From positions 1-30,008 of the forward strand of contig DATBDZ010000017.1 in the NCBI GenBank assembly GCA_036276235.1: a stretch of DNA of 30,008 nt. Direction: 5' to 3'. Positions within the stretch are counted from its first letter, which is position 1, and every line of letters begins with the position of its first letter. Positions 1 through 6,195 of this stretch are shown here, piece by piece. The translations under genes were made by a program, and so were the position numbers. The DNA comes from JANWHF01 sp036276235. GTDB lineage: Bacteria; Planctomycetota; Phycisphaerae; Tepidisphaerales; Tepidisphaeraceae. Below the pieces are notes generated by a model. That model did not search any database and was not told where the DNA came from. It worked only from the letters and a program-made list of their open reading frames with translations.

Positions 1-246
1 GATCGCAAAGCAGAGGTGCTGCTGATCATCGGAAATGCCGGCAATGCCATCTTCACCCCAGCGGTAGGCTCGGGAGCGGGCGTGATCGTGGGGGAAGAAG
101 TCCCAGGCGCCGCCGTTGGGGCTGTAATCCTCGCGTACTGTTCCCCACTGGCGCTCGCTCAGGTACGGACCCCACTTTTTCCACGGCGTACCGGTTCGTG
201 CATCGACAAGACGCTGCTGCTCTGTGCTTGTTTCTTTGCCTGGCAT
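1..246 (-). CDS. GH63-like glucosidase (MGH1-like glycosidase), N-terminal fragment
   Basis: The reverse strand is open from an ATG at 246 to the window edge, giving 82 residues with no stop. The fragment contains WKKWGPYLSERQWGTVREDY, then WDFFPHDHARSRAYRWGED and GISDDQQHLCFAI. This is the very conserved N-terminus of bacterial GH63/MGH1-like glucosidases, which hydrolyse alpha-glucosides or glycerate glycosides with an (alpha/alpha)6 barrel. The catalytic acids of this family lie further along and are not in the window. A GGAG sits about 8 nt before the chosen ATG. An in-frame ATG at 258 would add four residues but has no clear ribosome binding site. The protein is predicted cytoplasmic, as no signal peptide is seen. 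The family match is strong from sequence memory; the exact substrate is unknown. Confidence 0.85.
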   Translation of the reverse strand, partial: MPGKETSTEQQRLVDARTGTPWKKWGPYLSERQWGTVREDYSPNGGAWDFFPHDHARSRAYRWGEDGIAGISDDQQHLCFAI

Positions 247-423
247 GTCCGTCTCCATTGCGTGTGTTGAAACCGGGATCTGGCCGTTCGCGCCAAACCA
301 ATATGGACACCGCCCAATATGGCCAACGCCCCGCACACCCCGGTGTTCCAGATGATCGTAGTCCTGGTGGCTTCAGCGGCCATGAGACTTTGGTCCCATT
401 CGGCGCAAGCAAGGCGACGCTAC

Positions 424-816
424 TCAGCAGTGGCCTGGCGGATTCTCACGCCGGGCAAAGTGCACATAGGCGGCCACGCTGATGGCATTGACCAGGACCG
501 CGATCAGATTCCAGACGATCACCGGCCGCGACGCGATTAAGAGGCCGTAGTAAACCCACAGGATTTGAAAGGCCCCCATGATCCCCGCCATCCGGGGGTT
601 CATTCCGGCGCTCGAGCGGCGGCGCAGCATCGCGATCAAATCGGGCATGGCGGCGAACGTCGTTCCGAAGCCCGCCAGCAGGCCAACGATCTCAGAGCGC
701 TGAAAATGCGGCGACAGTAGACTTTGCGTGTCGCGTGGGACCAGTTCGCCGCAGCCGGCCACTGTCAAAAACGCCAGAAGCAGTGCGCCTCGCGCGACTC
801 GTCCAAGGGAAGTCAT
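424..816 (-). CDS. SemiSWEET-like (PQ-loop) membrane protein with lipoprotein-type N-terminus
   Basis: This 130-residue protein starts at an ATG preceded by a good GGAGGG site. Residues 1-22 form a lipoprotein signal ending in a lipobox-like VAGC. About 20 residues later comes a three-helix SemiSWEET/MtN3-like unit. Helix 1 begins at IVGLLAGFGTTFAAMPDLI and carries a PD where the family usually has PQ. Helix 2 is MAGIMGAFQILWVYYGLLIA and helix 3 is VIVWNLIAVLVNAISVAAYV. SemiSWEETs are small sugar uniporters that work as dimers in the inner membrane. Family members usually lack an added lipoprotein signal, so the N-terminus is odd. The downstream neighbour is the GH63-like glucosidase on the same strand, which would fit sugar handling, but co-transcription across the 165-bp gap is not shown. 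Confidence 0.7.
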   Translation of the reverse strand: MTSLGRVARGALLLAFLTVAGCGELVPRDTQSLLSPHFQRSEIVGLLAGFGTTFAAMPDLIAMLRRRSSAGMNPRMAGIMGAFQILWVYYGLLIASRPVIVWNLIAVLVNAISVAAYVHFARRENPPGHC

Positions 817-878
817 ACGATGCCCTCCGGTGGCGATTCTCCCGCCGGTAGTTTGAGTATCACGGGCAGCGCGTTCAA

Positions 879-1261
879 TTGGACCAAAGCCCTATATTCG
901 CTGGATCTGTCAATGAGATCGTTCAGACAGCGGGTGGTGCGCCGATGCGATACTGGTGGACACAGGATGATATTCGCGCGATCAGTCCGCTGGACGTGCC
1001 GCCGAGCCACGAAGCGTGTTCACCGGGCGGCACTGGATCGAATGGCCCTTTCATCGCCTGGTCGTATGCGATCTATCTATCCGAGAGTTCTGCAAAGGCG
1101 TTGCTGACAAACCGCCGGAGAAATTATTGGGGCAGATTGATTTGCTTGAAAACGACGAGGACGCGTTCAATCGCACTCGACCCGTTTTCCGCGTCTTGAC
1201 CCGTTTTCCGCGTCGTTTTCCGCCTTCGCGGGACCGTCGTCATCTTCCCCAGTCTGAGTAA
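879..1261 (+). pseudogene. Possible frameshifted relic of an unknown soluble protein
   Basis: Two overlapping + frames join into one protein-like sequence. The first frame gives MRYWWTQDDIRAISPLDVPP (ATG at 945) and then degrades after HEA. The next frame takes over at about 1016 with VFTGRHWIEWPFHRL, then DLSIREFCKGVADKPPEKLL and DLLENDEDAF. A one-base loss near 1014-1017 would explain the switch. The 3' end runs into a perfect 17-bp direct repeat (1179-1195 and 1198-1214). I do not recognise the family. The alternative is chance open frames, and no clear ribosome binding site is seen. Confidence is low. Confidence 0.28.
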
Positions 1262-1271
1262 TTTTGACTCG

Positions 1272-1305
1272 AAAATCGCGAGGTTCAGGTGTAGCCGCGA
1301 TTTTT
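1272..1305. terminator. Probable bidirectional terminator hairpin
   Basis: AAAATCGCG (1272-1280) pairs perfectly with CGCGATTTT (1296-1304) across a 15-nt loop, leaving a T tract on both strands. It lies just past the stop of the minus-strand TIGR03032-type gene and just past the plus-strand relic, so it could end transcription from both sides. Confidence 0.45.
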
Positions 1306-1354
1306 GACCGCAATTTCACGAAACGAAATTCACATTCAAAATACCTCACCGACT

Positions 1355-2461
1355 TTACCGGCTCGCGCCCCTCCGTATCGCCCACCCTATATCTCCCTCG
1401 GTACCGATACTGCAAGTCCGTTCAATTTCGTCCGTCTCGAAGCCGAGCACCATTGGGTTACGGACGCCGGGGAGAACGGCGACGTCATAGAGCTCTTCGA
1501 CGTCTCCATCAATCCTCATCCACTCAACGCAATCACCGCTACGGAGATCGATGACGTGCAGGCCGCACTGCGGCTGCAAGCCTTTGGAGGTCAGTGACTC
1601 CGAGAGGGCCAAACCGCCGAATGTCTTGTTGTGGCGCGGCTTGGAAAGACCAACAATCGCGTAATCCGCGAAGAACGCCAGACCGCGGAGATAACCGGGA
1701 CAAAACGCGAGCGGTTCGAATGTTCCGCGCGCCCTATCGATGCTGCCGAGATATCCGGTGCCGGAATTGAGAAGCCAGAGTTTTCCTCGATAGACGCGCG
1801 GAGAGTGAGGCATAGAGAGGCGATCGGCAACGATTTGATTGGAGGTGACGTCCATGACGACGCCACCGTCACGGCATCGCTCGCGCCAGCCGTCGATCAC
1901 GTCGGAGGTGCTGACGGCCGTCACATATCGCACGTGTTCGTCTTCGAGCGCCAGGCCATTGAGATGGCATCGGTCCTCACTCACGAGGTCGTTGATGAAT
2001 GGTGGCTGCCATACCGGGGCGAAGCTGTCCCGCTCTGCCAGTGTCGCCAGGCAGTTAAAGCGGGTGTTGGCGAACACGATGCGGCCATTCCCCTCCTCAG
2101 CTATGTCGTGAACATCGAGGTCGCTGGTCGTGTAACCGGCGCGCGGAACGTACAGCCGATCATAACTCTCGTGCAATGTTCCCTGCAGGGCATCCTCGAA
2201 TCGCCAGATCTGATATTTCGTTCCCATCCATATCGTCTGTGAGTCAGCGCTGAAAAGTCCCATGCAACGGTTGAACGTCCGCTCGCAAATCGCGATCGAT
2301 CGGTGCGGATCAGCACCTACCAAAAAGAGTTTACCAACGTGATAAGCGCTAAAGGCAATCGCGAAACCTAGCTCGCTGAGCCACGAAGGAAAATTTCGCG
2401 AGTAATGAAACTCAACCGATGACCTAGCCATCTGTGTCTTCTCCGTCGTGTCATCCTGCAT
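1355..2461 (-). CDS. TIGR03032 / DUF4915-type protein
   Basis: This 368-residue protein is read from the ATG at 2461, which has AAAGGA about 9 nt upstream; a longer in-frame start at 2500 lacks such a site. It contains repeated short beta-like blocks, for example TIWMGTKYQIWRFEDAL, VVMDVTSNQIVADRLSMPHS, PRVYRGKLWLLNSGTGYLG and GYLRGLAFFADYAIVGLSKP. This run, with the NSGTG segment and the RGLA..gdyaivGLS segment, is what I associate with the TIGR03032 (DUF4915) family. Its biochemical role is not established. The repeated strand pattern suggests a beta-propeller-like fold, which is inference. No signal peptide or TM segment is seen. The gene is divergent from the cysteine-tailed protein at 2670, with about 200 bp between them, so both may share a control region. 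Confidence 0.7.
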   Translation of the reverse strand: MQDDTTEKTQMARSSVEFHYSRNFPSWLSELGFAIAFSAYHVGKLFLVGADPHRSIAICERTFNRCMGLFSADSQTIWMGTKYQIWRFEDALQGTLHESYDRLYVPRAGYTTSDLDVHDIAEEGNGRIVFANTRFNCLATLAERDSFAPVWQPPFINDLVSEDRCHLNGLALEDEHVRYVTAVSTSDVIDGWRERCRDGGVVMDVTSNQIVADRLSMPHSPRVYRGKLWLLNSGTGYLGSIDRARGTFEPLAFCPGYLRGLAFFADYAIVGLSKPRHNKTFGGLALSESLTSKGLQPQCGLHVIDLRSGDCVEWMRIDGDVEELYDVAVLPGVRNPMVLGFETDEIERTCSIGTEGDIGWAIRRGASR

Positions 2462-2588
2462 TGGACGGCATCCTTTTGTGAAATATAAAGATACGAGCAC
2501 GCAGGTTTTCTACACAGTAGCCCTAAATCCGGTGGACACCGGCGATTGGCCTTAGTGAAAAAAACTCCAGATGAACCAGGAATCCTTG

Positions 2589-2617
2589 TTGACTAAACAG
2601 CAATCTACTGCTAACGT
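2589..2617 (+). promoter_or_regulatory. Weak sigma70-like promoter candidate before the cysteine-tailed protein
   Basis: TTGACT (2589-2594), a 17-nt spacer, then TAACGT (2612-2617) lie about 50 nt before the ATG at 2670, in an AT-rich stretch. The -35 is good but the -10 matches only three consensus positions. Confidence 0.22.
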
Positions 2618-2669
2618 TTTCTCTTTCAAGTTCACGTTTGAAATCCTCGAGCAAAGAAAGGGACCCAAA

Positions 2670-3110
2670 ATGGCTAAAGAGAATCAATTTGGCGGGAAGA
2701 TTCCGGAGAGCCCACTTCTGGCAAATTTGATTACGGCGGGTGCCGCGAACGCGGTTTCCTTCAGAGGTTATGTCGGCCCATCGTCGAGCGAGGAATATGT
2801 CACTCTGTTTCCGAACCTTGACGATCTCTCGGAGAGGATCGTAATTGCGCGGACTGACGTTCTCAACTTCGCCGAGTTCTCCGAAGACGGTCAGCCGTCG
2901 GGAGGAGTGATCGTTTGGGTCAAACGGGACGCGATAGTGAGTCGCCATCGCGTCGAAACCATTGGCAGCGAGAGCGAGCTGGCGCCGGTTGCTCCGGCCC
3001 AAGTCAACCGCGGTCGACTCATTATTCAACTTGCCCGGAAACTGGTACAGGAGGCTGATAATTGTTATTCAAACTGCAGTGAAGGGAATTGCCATTCAAA
3101 CTGCAGATAA
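2670..3110 (+). CDS. Candidate RiPP-like precursor: small protein with duplicated NCxSNC C-terminal tail
   Basis: This 146-residue protein is read from the ATG at 2670, which has AAAGGGA six nt upstream; the longer frame from 2571 has no such site. Residues 1-20 look like a short helix (ESPLLANLITAG). Residues 27-95 look like a compact beta domain (VSFRGYVGPSSSEEYVTLFP; GGVIVWVKRDAIVSRHRV). Residues 96-130 are a linker with a helix (RGRLIIQLARKLVQEAD). The last 16 residues are NCYSNCSEGNCHSNCR, with Cys132, 136, 141 and 145. There is no cysteine anywhere else in the protein. A structured or helical leader followed by a short Cys/Ser/Asn-rich repeated end is the layout of a ribosomally made, modified peptide precursor. 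The downstream PqqD/RRE-like protein and methyltransferase support that reading. Alternatives are a metal-binding tail or a disulfide-linked tail. I recall no named family; the precursor role is inference. Confidence 0.6.
   Translation: MAKENQFGGKIPESPLLANLITAGAANAVSFRGYVGPSSSEEYVTLFPNLDDLSERIVIARTDVLNFAEFSEDGQPSGGVIVWVKRDAIVSRHRVETIGSESELAPVAPAQVNRGRLIIQLARKLVQEADNCYSNCSEGNCHSNCR
3060..3104 (+). repeat. Direct repeat encoding the two NCxSNC motifs
   Basis: 18 nt at 3060-3077 recur at 3087-3104 with two mismatches, at a period of 27 nt (9 codons). The two copies encode NCYSNC and NCHSNC, separated by SEG. The attcaaactgcag core is identical in both. Confidence 0.85.
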
Positions 3111-3121
3111 CTGGCTGATAA

Positions 3122-3153
3122 GCGGCTTGACCTTTTTTTGCTGGTCGGCCCGC
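3122..3153 (+). promoter_or_regulatory. Imperfect hairpin between candidate precursor and downstream gene
   Basis: GCGGCTTGACC (3122-3132) can pair with GGTCGGCCCGC (3143-3153) through eight Watson-Crick and two G-T pairs with one mismatch, around a T-rich 10-nt loop. No T tract follows, so it is not a classical terminator. It could be a processing or attenuation site that keeps precursor mRNA in excess of the downstream enzymes. Confidence 0.25.
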
Positions 3154-3281
3154 TGATTTGTGTTAGACGACAGTTGTGGCCGCGCATAAGATCGCTGCGA
3201 GCAGGGAAATCACTTGCCTGAATTTTGGGTGAAGTCTGTCTTGCGATCTCCGGACGTCCCGGTTACCTCGGAGGTAGGGCG

Positions 3282-3944
3282 GTGGCAGTTGCGAATGCAG
3301 ATATTGTGTCGGAGGCGATGGCCTACGAGGCGCCGTTTTTGATAGAGAAACTGCTGAAGGAGCAAATCGTTGCGACACCAGAGGAGGCGCAGGTCCTTTT
3401 TTCTGAGGTCAAGAGATATATCATCCTTGTCTACTTGGACGAGAAAACGAGTTGGGAAATGTATTCGCGACGAATCGATGAGGTCTGGCATCAATTCGTT
3501 CTGTACACTCGTGAATACACGGATTTCAGCAACCGGTTCTTCGGTCGGTACATTCATCACTCGCCCGGAAATGCGCCTGAGTCCACACCCACCGGCGCGG
3601 CCAGAGGCTCTTTTGAAGGTTTCAAGGCGCGATACGGCGCGCTATTTGGTGTGCCGCTTCCGAGCGTATGGCACGATGAAGCGAATATCACAACATACCG
3701 ACGTGTAATAAATCATAATGTTGGCGGACTTACACTTAGAGATGGCGACGGGATGATCGATTTGCTGGACTCGACCGGCAATACCCTTCTGTCGATTAAC
3801 GAACTCGCACGAGAAGCGTTGGCGTTTATCTGTCGCACTGGCGCATTTTACGTTCGCGAGCTTCCAGGTGCTCTTGCTGACGAAGAAAAGGTTGCTCTCA
3901 TTGAAACGCTCGTCGAGTACAAGTTGCTCCGAACGGGATCGTAG
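3282..3944 (+). CDS. Two-domain protein: glycine-rich-domain-like N-terminus and PqqD/RRE-like C-terminus
   Basis: This 220-residue protein is read from a GTG at 3282 with GGAGGT six nt upstream; a TTG at 3225 is a longer but poorer choice. Residues 15-95 carry RRIDEVWHQFVLYTREYTDF then FFGRYIHHSP. This matches bacterial relatives of the 'glycine-rich domain-containing protein-like' family, whose hallmark is a DxxWHxf...T..Y..f....fGr.lhH pattern (Trp69, His70, His92, His93 here). Residues 148-218 run GLTLRDGDGMIDLLDSTGNT, then LLSINELAREALAFI, and end VALIETLVEYKLL. This strand-strand-helix-helix pattern resembles the PqqD-like winged-helix RiPP recognition element. It follows the candidate precursor by 171 nt on the same strand and may bind its leader. 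The C-terminal assignment is inference; the N-terminal family call is moderate. Confidence 0.55.
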   Translation: MAVANADIVSEAMAYEAPFLIEKLLKEQIVATPEEAQVLFSEVKRYIILVYLDEKTSWEMYSRRIDEVWHQFVLYTREYTDFSNRFFGRYIHHSPGNAPESTPTGAARGSFEGFKARYGALFGVPLPSVWHDEANITTYRRVINHNVGGLTLRDGDGMIDLLDSTGNTLLSINELAREALAFICRTGAFYVRELPGALADEEKVALIETLVEYKLLRTGS

Positions 3945-3969
3945 CTGATCTCCGAACGACTAATTTAGA

Positions 3970-3975
3970 TATAAT
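3970..3975 (+). promoter_or_regulatory. Perfect TATAAT, possible -10 box before the methyltransferase
   Basis: A consensus TATAAT lies 17 nt before the GTG at 3993, in an AT-rich gap. No convincing -35 hexamer is present at 16-18 nt upstream, and the leader would be only about 10 nt. Confidence 0.3.
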
Positions 3976-3992
3976 AGGTTGGCTCAGGTTAA

Positions 3993-4610
3993 GTGAAATG
4001 TGCCGCAGTGAATGAATTCTCTCTCATACGGGCTCGAGACCTTAATCCTCTTCCCATTGTCACAGAGATTCCATTATTCTGCCTTCCAGGCACGCGGGTT
4101 CTCGACGTTGGCGTTGGCACGGGTCGCAATAGCCTGTTTTTAGCGCGCTATGGCTGTCGGGTCGATGCAATCGATTGCTCCGCCGAGGGGATTGGCGAAA
4201 TCAATGCGTACGCCAAAGCGCATGCACTGCCCTTGCATGCAATGGTACATGACATCTCTGAACGTGACCCGCCGCTCGGGGGATACCAAGTTATTCTATG
4301 TACGCTTGCGCTTCACTACCTTGCCCCCGACCGAGCTAATTCTCTTCTCGCAAACGCTCGAAGGCTCGCGACATCTGGAACTCTCCACGTCATCGGAGCA
4401 ATCACGACGGCGGGCGATTTTTCGCGTCAACACTCACCGGGTGAGCTTTTTTTTCCGAACCCGGACGAACTCCTCCGCACTTACACAGATGAAGGCTGGA
4501 TGGTTCATCGAGCATACAGTGAAGAGCTCAAAATGCTGAAAACGAATGCAGACGGCGATCCGATGCGGAACGTTGTATCGTTCATCCTTGCCCAAAAAGC
4601 TGCCGGGTGA
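3993..4610 (+). CDS. TehB-like class I SAM-dependent methyltransferase
   Basis: This 205-residue protein begins at a GTG (an in-frame GTG at 4008 is possible). It is a Rossmann-fold methyltransferase. SAM motif I is VLDVGVGTGRNSLFLARYGC (residues 36-55), the acidic end of strand 2 is VDAIDCS, motif II is the AMVHDIS segment, and strand 4 is YQVILCTLALHYL. The GTGRNSLFLA.yG..VdaiD pattern and the HYL segment are typical of TehB/tellurite-resistance-type enzymes. TehB proteins methylate oxyanions, and relatives methylate peptides or small molecules. It sits 48 nt after the PqqD-like protein on the same strand. It could therefore be the modifying enzyme of that cassette (inference) rather than a tellurite function. 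No other tellurite genes are nearby. Confidence 0.75.
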   Translation: MKCAAVNEFSLIRARDLNPLPIVTEIPLFCLPGTRVLDVGVGTGRNSLFLARYGCRVDAIDCSAEGIGEINAYAKAHALPLHAMVHDISERDPPLGGYQVILCTLALHYLAPDRANSLLANARRLATSGTLHVIGAITTAGDFSRQHSPGELFFPNPDELLRTYTDEGWMVHRAYSEELKMLKTNADGDPMRNVVSFILAQKAAG

Positions 4611-4671
4611 ATATAAATGCGCGGAATTGTTCCTTGGAAACCACGCACACGCCCGGCTATCCTTAACCCCT

Positions 4672-5730
4672 GTGTTCCCAATCCGCCCCCTCAAGATCGG
4701 TAACGTCCACCTCGCGACCAACCTCCTTCTCGCGCCGATTGCCGGCTACTGCGATGTGAGCTATCGGCTGGTGGTGCGCTCCTGTGGCGGCGTGGGGATG
4801 GCTTGCACCGATCTGCTCTGTCCGCAGGGCGTGCTGCGGGAGAATAAGCGGTCGATGGAGTTGGCGGCTACCTGCCCGGCGGATTCGCCGCTTTGTATGC
4901 AGCTGTATGGCGGGGATGTGAATCTGCTTTGTGAAGCCGCGCGGTGGGCGGAGGATCGCGGCGCTCATGTCATCGACATCAACATGGGCTGCCCAGTCGA
5001 TAAGATCACCAAGCGCGACGGCGGCAGCAAGCTGCTGTGCGATCCGGAGCGCACGATGGGGATGGTGGAGAAAATCGCCGGCGCGCTGCGGCATACGCCG
5101 CTCACCGCCAAGCTGCGGCTGGGGTGGGATGATTCTTGTCTTGTCGCTCACAAGCTTGCCCCGCGATTGGAAGAGGCGGGGGTGCAGTTGATCACGATTC
5201 ATGGCCGCACCACGGAAATGAAATTCGGCGGCGAAGCACGGCTCGATGGAATCGCGCAAGTCGTCGCTTCGGTGAAGCGGATTCCGGTGATCGGGAACGG
5301 CGATGTCCGTACGCCGCACGATGCGCTGCGCATGCTGCAAGTCACCGGGTGTGCCGGCATCATGATCGGCAGGGGGGCGCTGTCGGCGCCGTGGATCTTC
5401 CGCGATACCTGGAGTTATCTGACGACCGGCACCATTCCGGAGCCGCTTACGATCCATGAGAAGTGCCAGCTAATGCGCGATCACTTTTACAACATCTGCC
5501 ACTATCGCAACGAGCGCTGCGCGGCTCTGGAATTTCGCAAGCGGATCAGTTGGTACGCCAAGCATCTGCACCCTTGCATGTTCTTGCGGAACGAGATGCG
5601 CGCGATCAATACGACCGCGGATTTTGAAGGGGCAATCAGCCGCTTCCTGGAATGGCGCGATTCGCGCGATGGGCAGCGCGCTGCTGAGGCCGTTGAAACC
5701 GGCGAAGAAGCCGAGCTTGCTGCGGCCTAA
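4672..5730 (+). CDS. dusB: tRNA-dihydrouridine synthase (DusB type)
   Basis: This FMN- and NADPH-dependent enzyme reduces uridines in the D-loop of tRNA. About 352 residues are read from a GTG at 4672; upstream in-frame sequence back to 4546 overlaps the methyltransferase and does not look like the family. Motifs follow the Dus order: LLLAPIAGYCDVSYR (FMN loop), DINMGCPVDKITKRDGGSKL with catalytic Cys107, TAKLRLGWDD, ITIHGRTTE with the FMN-contacting His, PVIGNGDV and IMIGRGAL. The C-terminal helical RNA-recruitment domain includes EFRKRISWYAKHL. Length is normal for DusB. There is no clear ribosome binding site before the GTG, so the exact start is uncertain. The 61-nt gap after the methyltransferase gene is short enough for read-through. 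Confidence 0.92.
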   Translation: MFPIRPLKIGNVHLATNLLLAPIAGYCDVSYRLVVRSCGGVGMACTDLLCPQGVLRENKRSMELAATCPADSPLCMQLYGGDVNLLCEAARWAEDRGAHVIDINMGCPVDKITKRDGGSKLLCDPERTMGMVEKIAGALRHTPLTAKLRLGWDDSCLVAHKLAPRLEEAGVQLITIHGRTTEMKFGGEARLDGIAQVVASVKRIPVIGNGDVRTPHDALRMLQVTGCAGIMIGRGALSAPWIFRDTWSYLTTGTIPEPLTIHEKCQLMRDHFYNICHYRNERCAALEFRKRISWYAKHLHPCMFLRNEMRAINTTADFEGAISRFLEWRDSRDGQRAAEAVETGEEAELAAA

Positions 5731-5754
5731 AAGCGGGAGGTACGAAGGACTCAG

Positions 5755-5788
5755 GGTCCACCTCTGTATGCGCAGTGAGAGGTGGACC
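5755..5788 (+). terminator. Perfect 11-bp hairpin downstream of dusB
   Basis: GGTCCACCTCT (5755-5765) and AGAGGTGGACC (5778-5788) are perfect inverted copies with a 12-nt loop, 24 nt after the dusB stop. Only TTTC follows, so it is a weak terminator candidate. GGACC (5784-5788) can instead pair with GGTCC (5793-5797), giving a mutually exclusive second hairpin. Confidence 0.4.
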
Positions 5789-5865
5789 TTTCGGTCCGAT
5801 CGCTACGCGGGAAGCGGTCCCCAATCACGTCGCTCGCCGTCCCGTGTCCCCAGCGTCGCGCTGTC

Positions 5866-5989
5866 CGTCCCTTCGTCCCTCCGTCCCTCCGTCCCTTCGT
5901 CCCTTCGTCCCTCCGTCCCTTCGTCCCTTCGTCCCTCCGTCCCTTCGTCCCTCCGTCCCTTCGTCCCTCCGTCCCTCCGTCCCTCTGTC
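5866..5989. repeat. 8-bp tandem array, about 15 copies of CGTCCCTY
   Basis: The octamer CGTCCCTT/CGTCCCTC repeats head-to-tail for about 124 bp, with T or C at the eighth position. All + frames stay open because the unit has no stop, giving spurious Pro/Ser/Leu/Arg peptides. On the minus strand it reads GGGACGAA/GGGACGGA, so GGG tracts recur every 8 nt with 5-nt loops, a G-quadruplex-type pattern. It lies in the 465-bp non-coding gap between dusB and the metalloprotease gene. Confidence 0.9.
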
Positions 5990-6195
5990 CTCTTCCCCTC
6001 CCTACGTGCCTTCGTGCCTTCCGACGTCCCTTTTCCCCCTACTCAAACCCCCGCATCATCCCATCTTCGCATGAGGCTGCCGTGCAAATTGTTTGTACGC
6101 GAAAGTCCTATTGATCCTTCGCGTCGCGCCGCCGTAGGGTAGGAATAAGTGCCCGGGAAGGGATGCCCAGATTGTTGCGACGGAGCCCTATTTCA

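Noticed and set aside
813..1010. 65-codon minus-strand frame overlapping the SemiSWEET start
   Set aside because: No ribosome binding site, no protein-like pattern, and it is antisense to the more protein-like + strand text.
2523..3029. 168-codon minus-strand frame opposite the cysteine-tailed protein
   Set aside because: The + strand frame has a clear ribosome binding site and a structured repeat at its end; the reverse frame has neither.
5624..6142. Overlapping + strand frames rich in Pro-Ser-Leu-Arg
   Set aside because: They exist only because the 8-bp tandem array has no stop in any frame; no ribosome binding site or conserved sequence.
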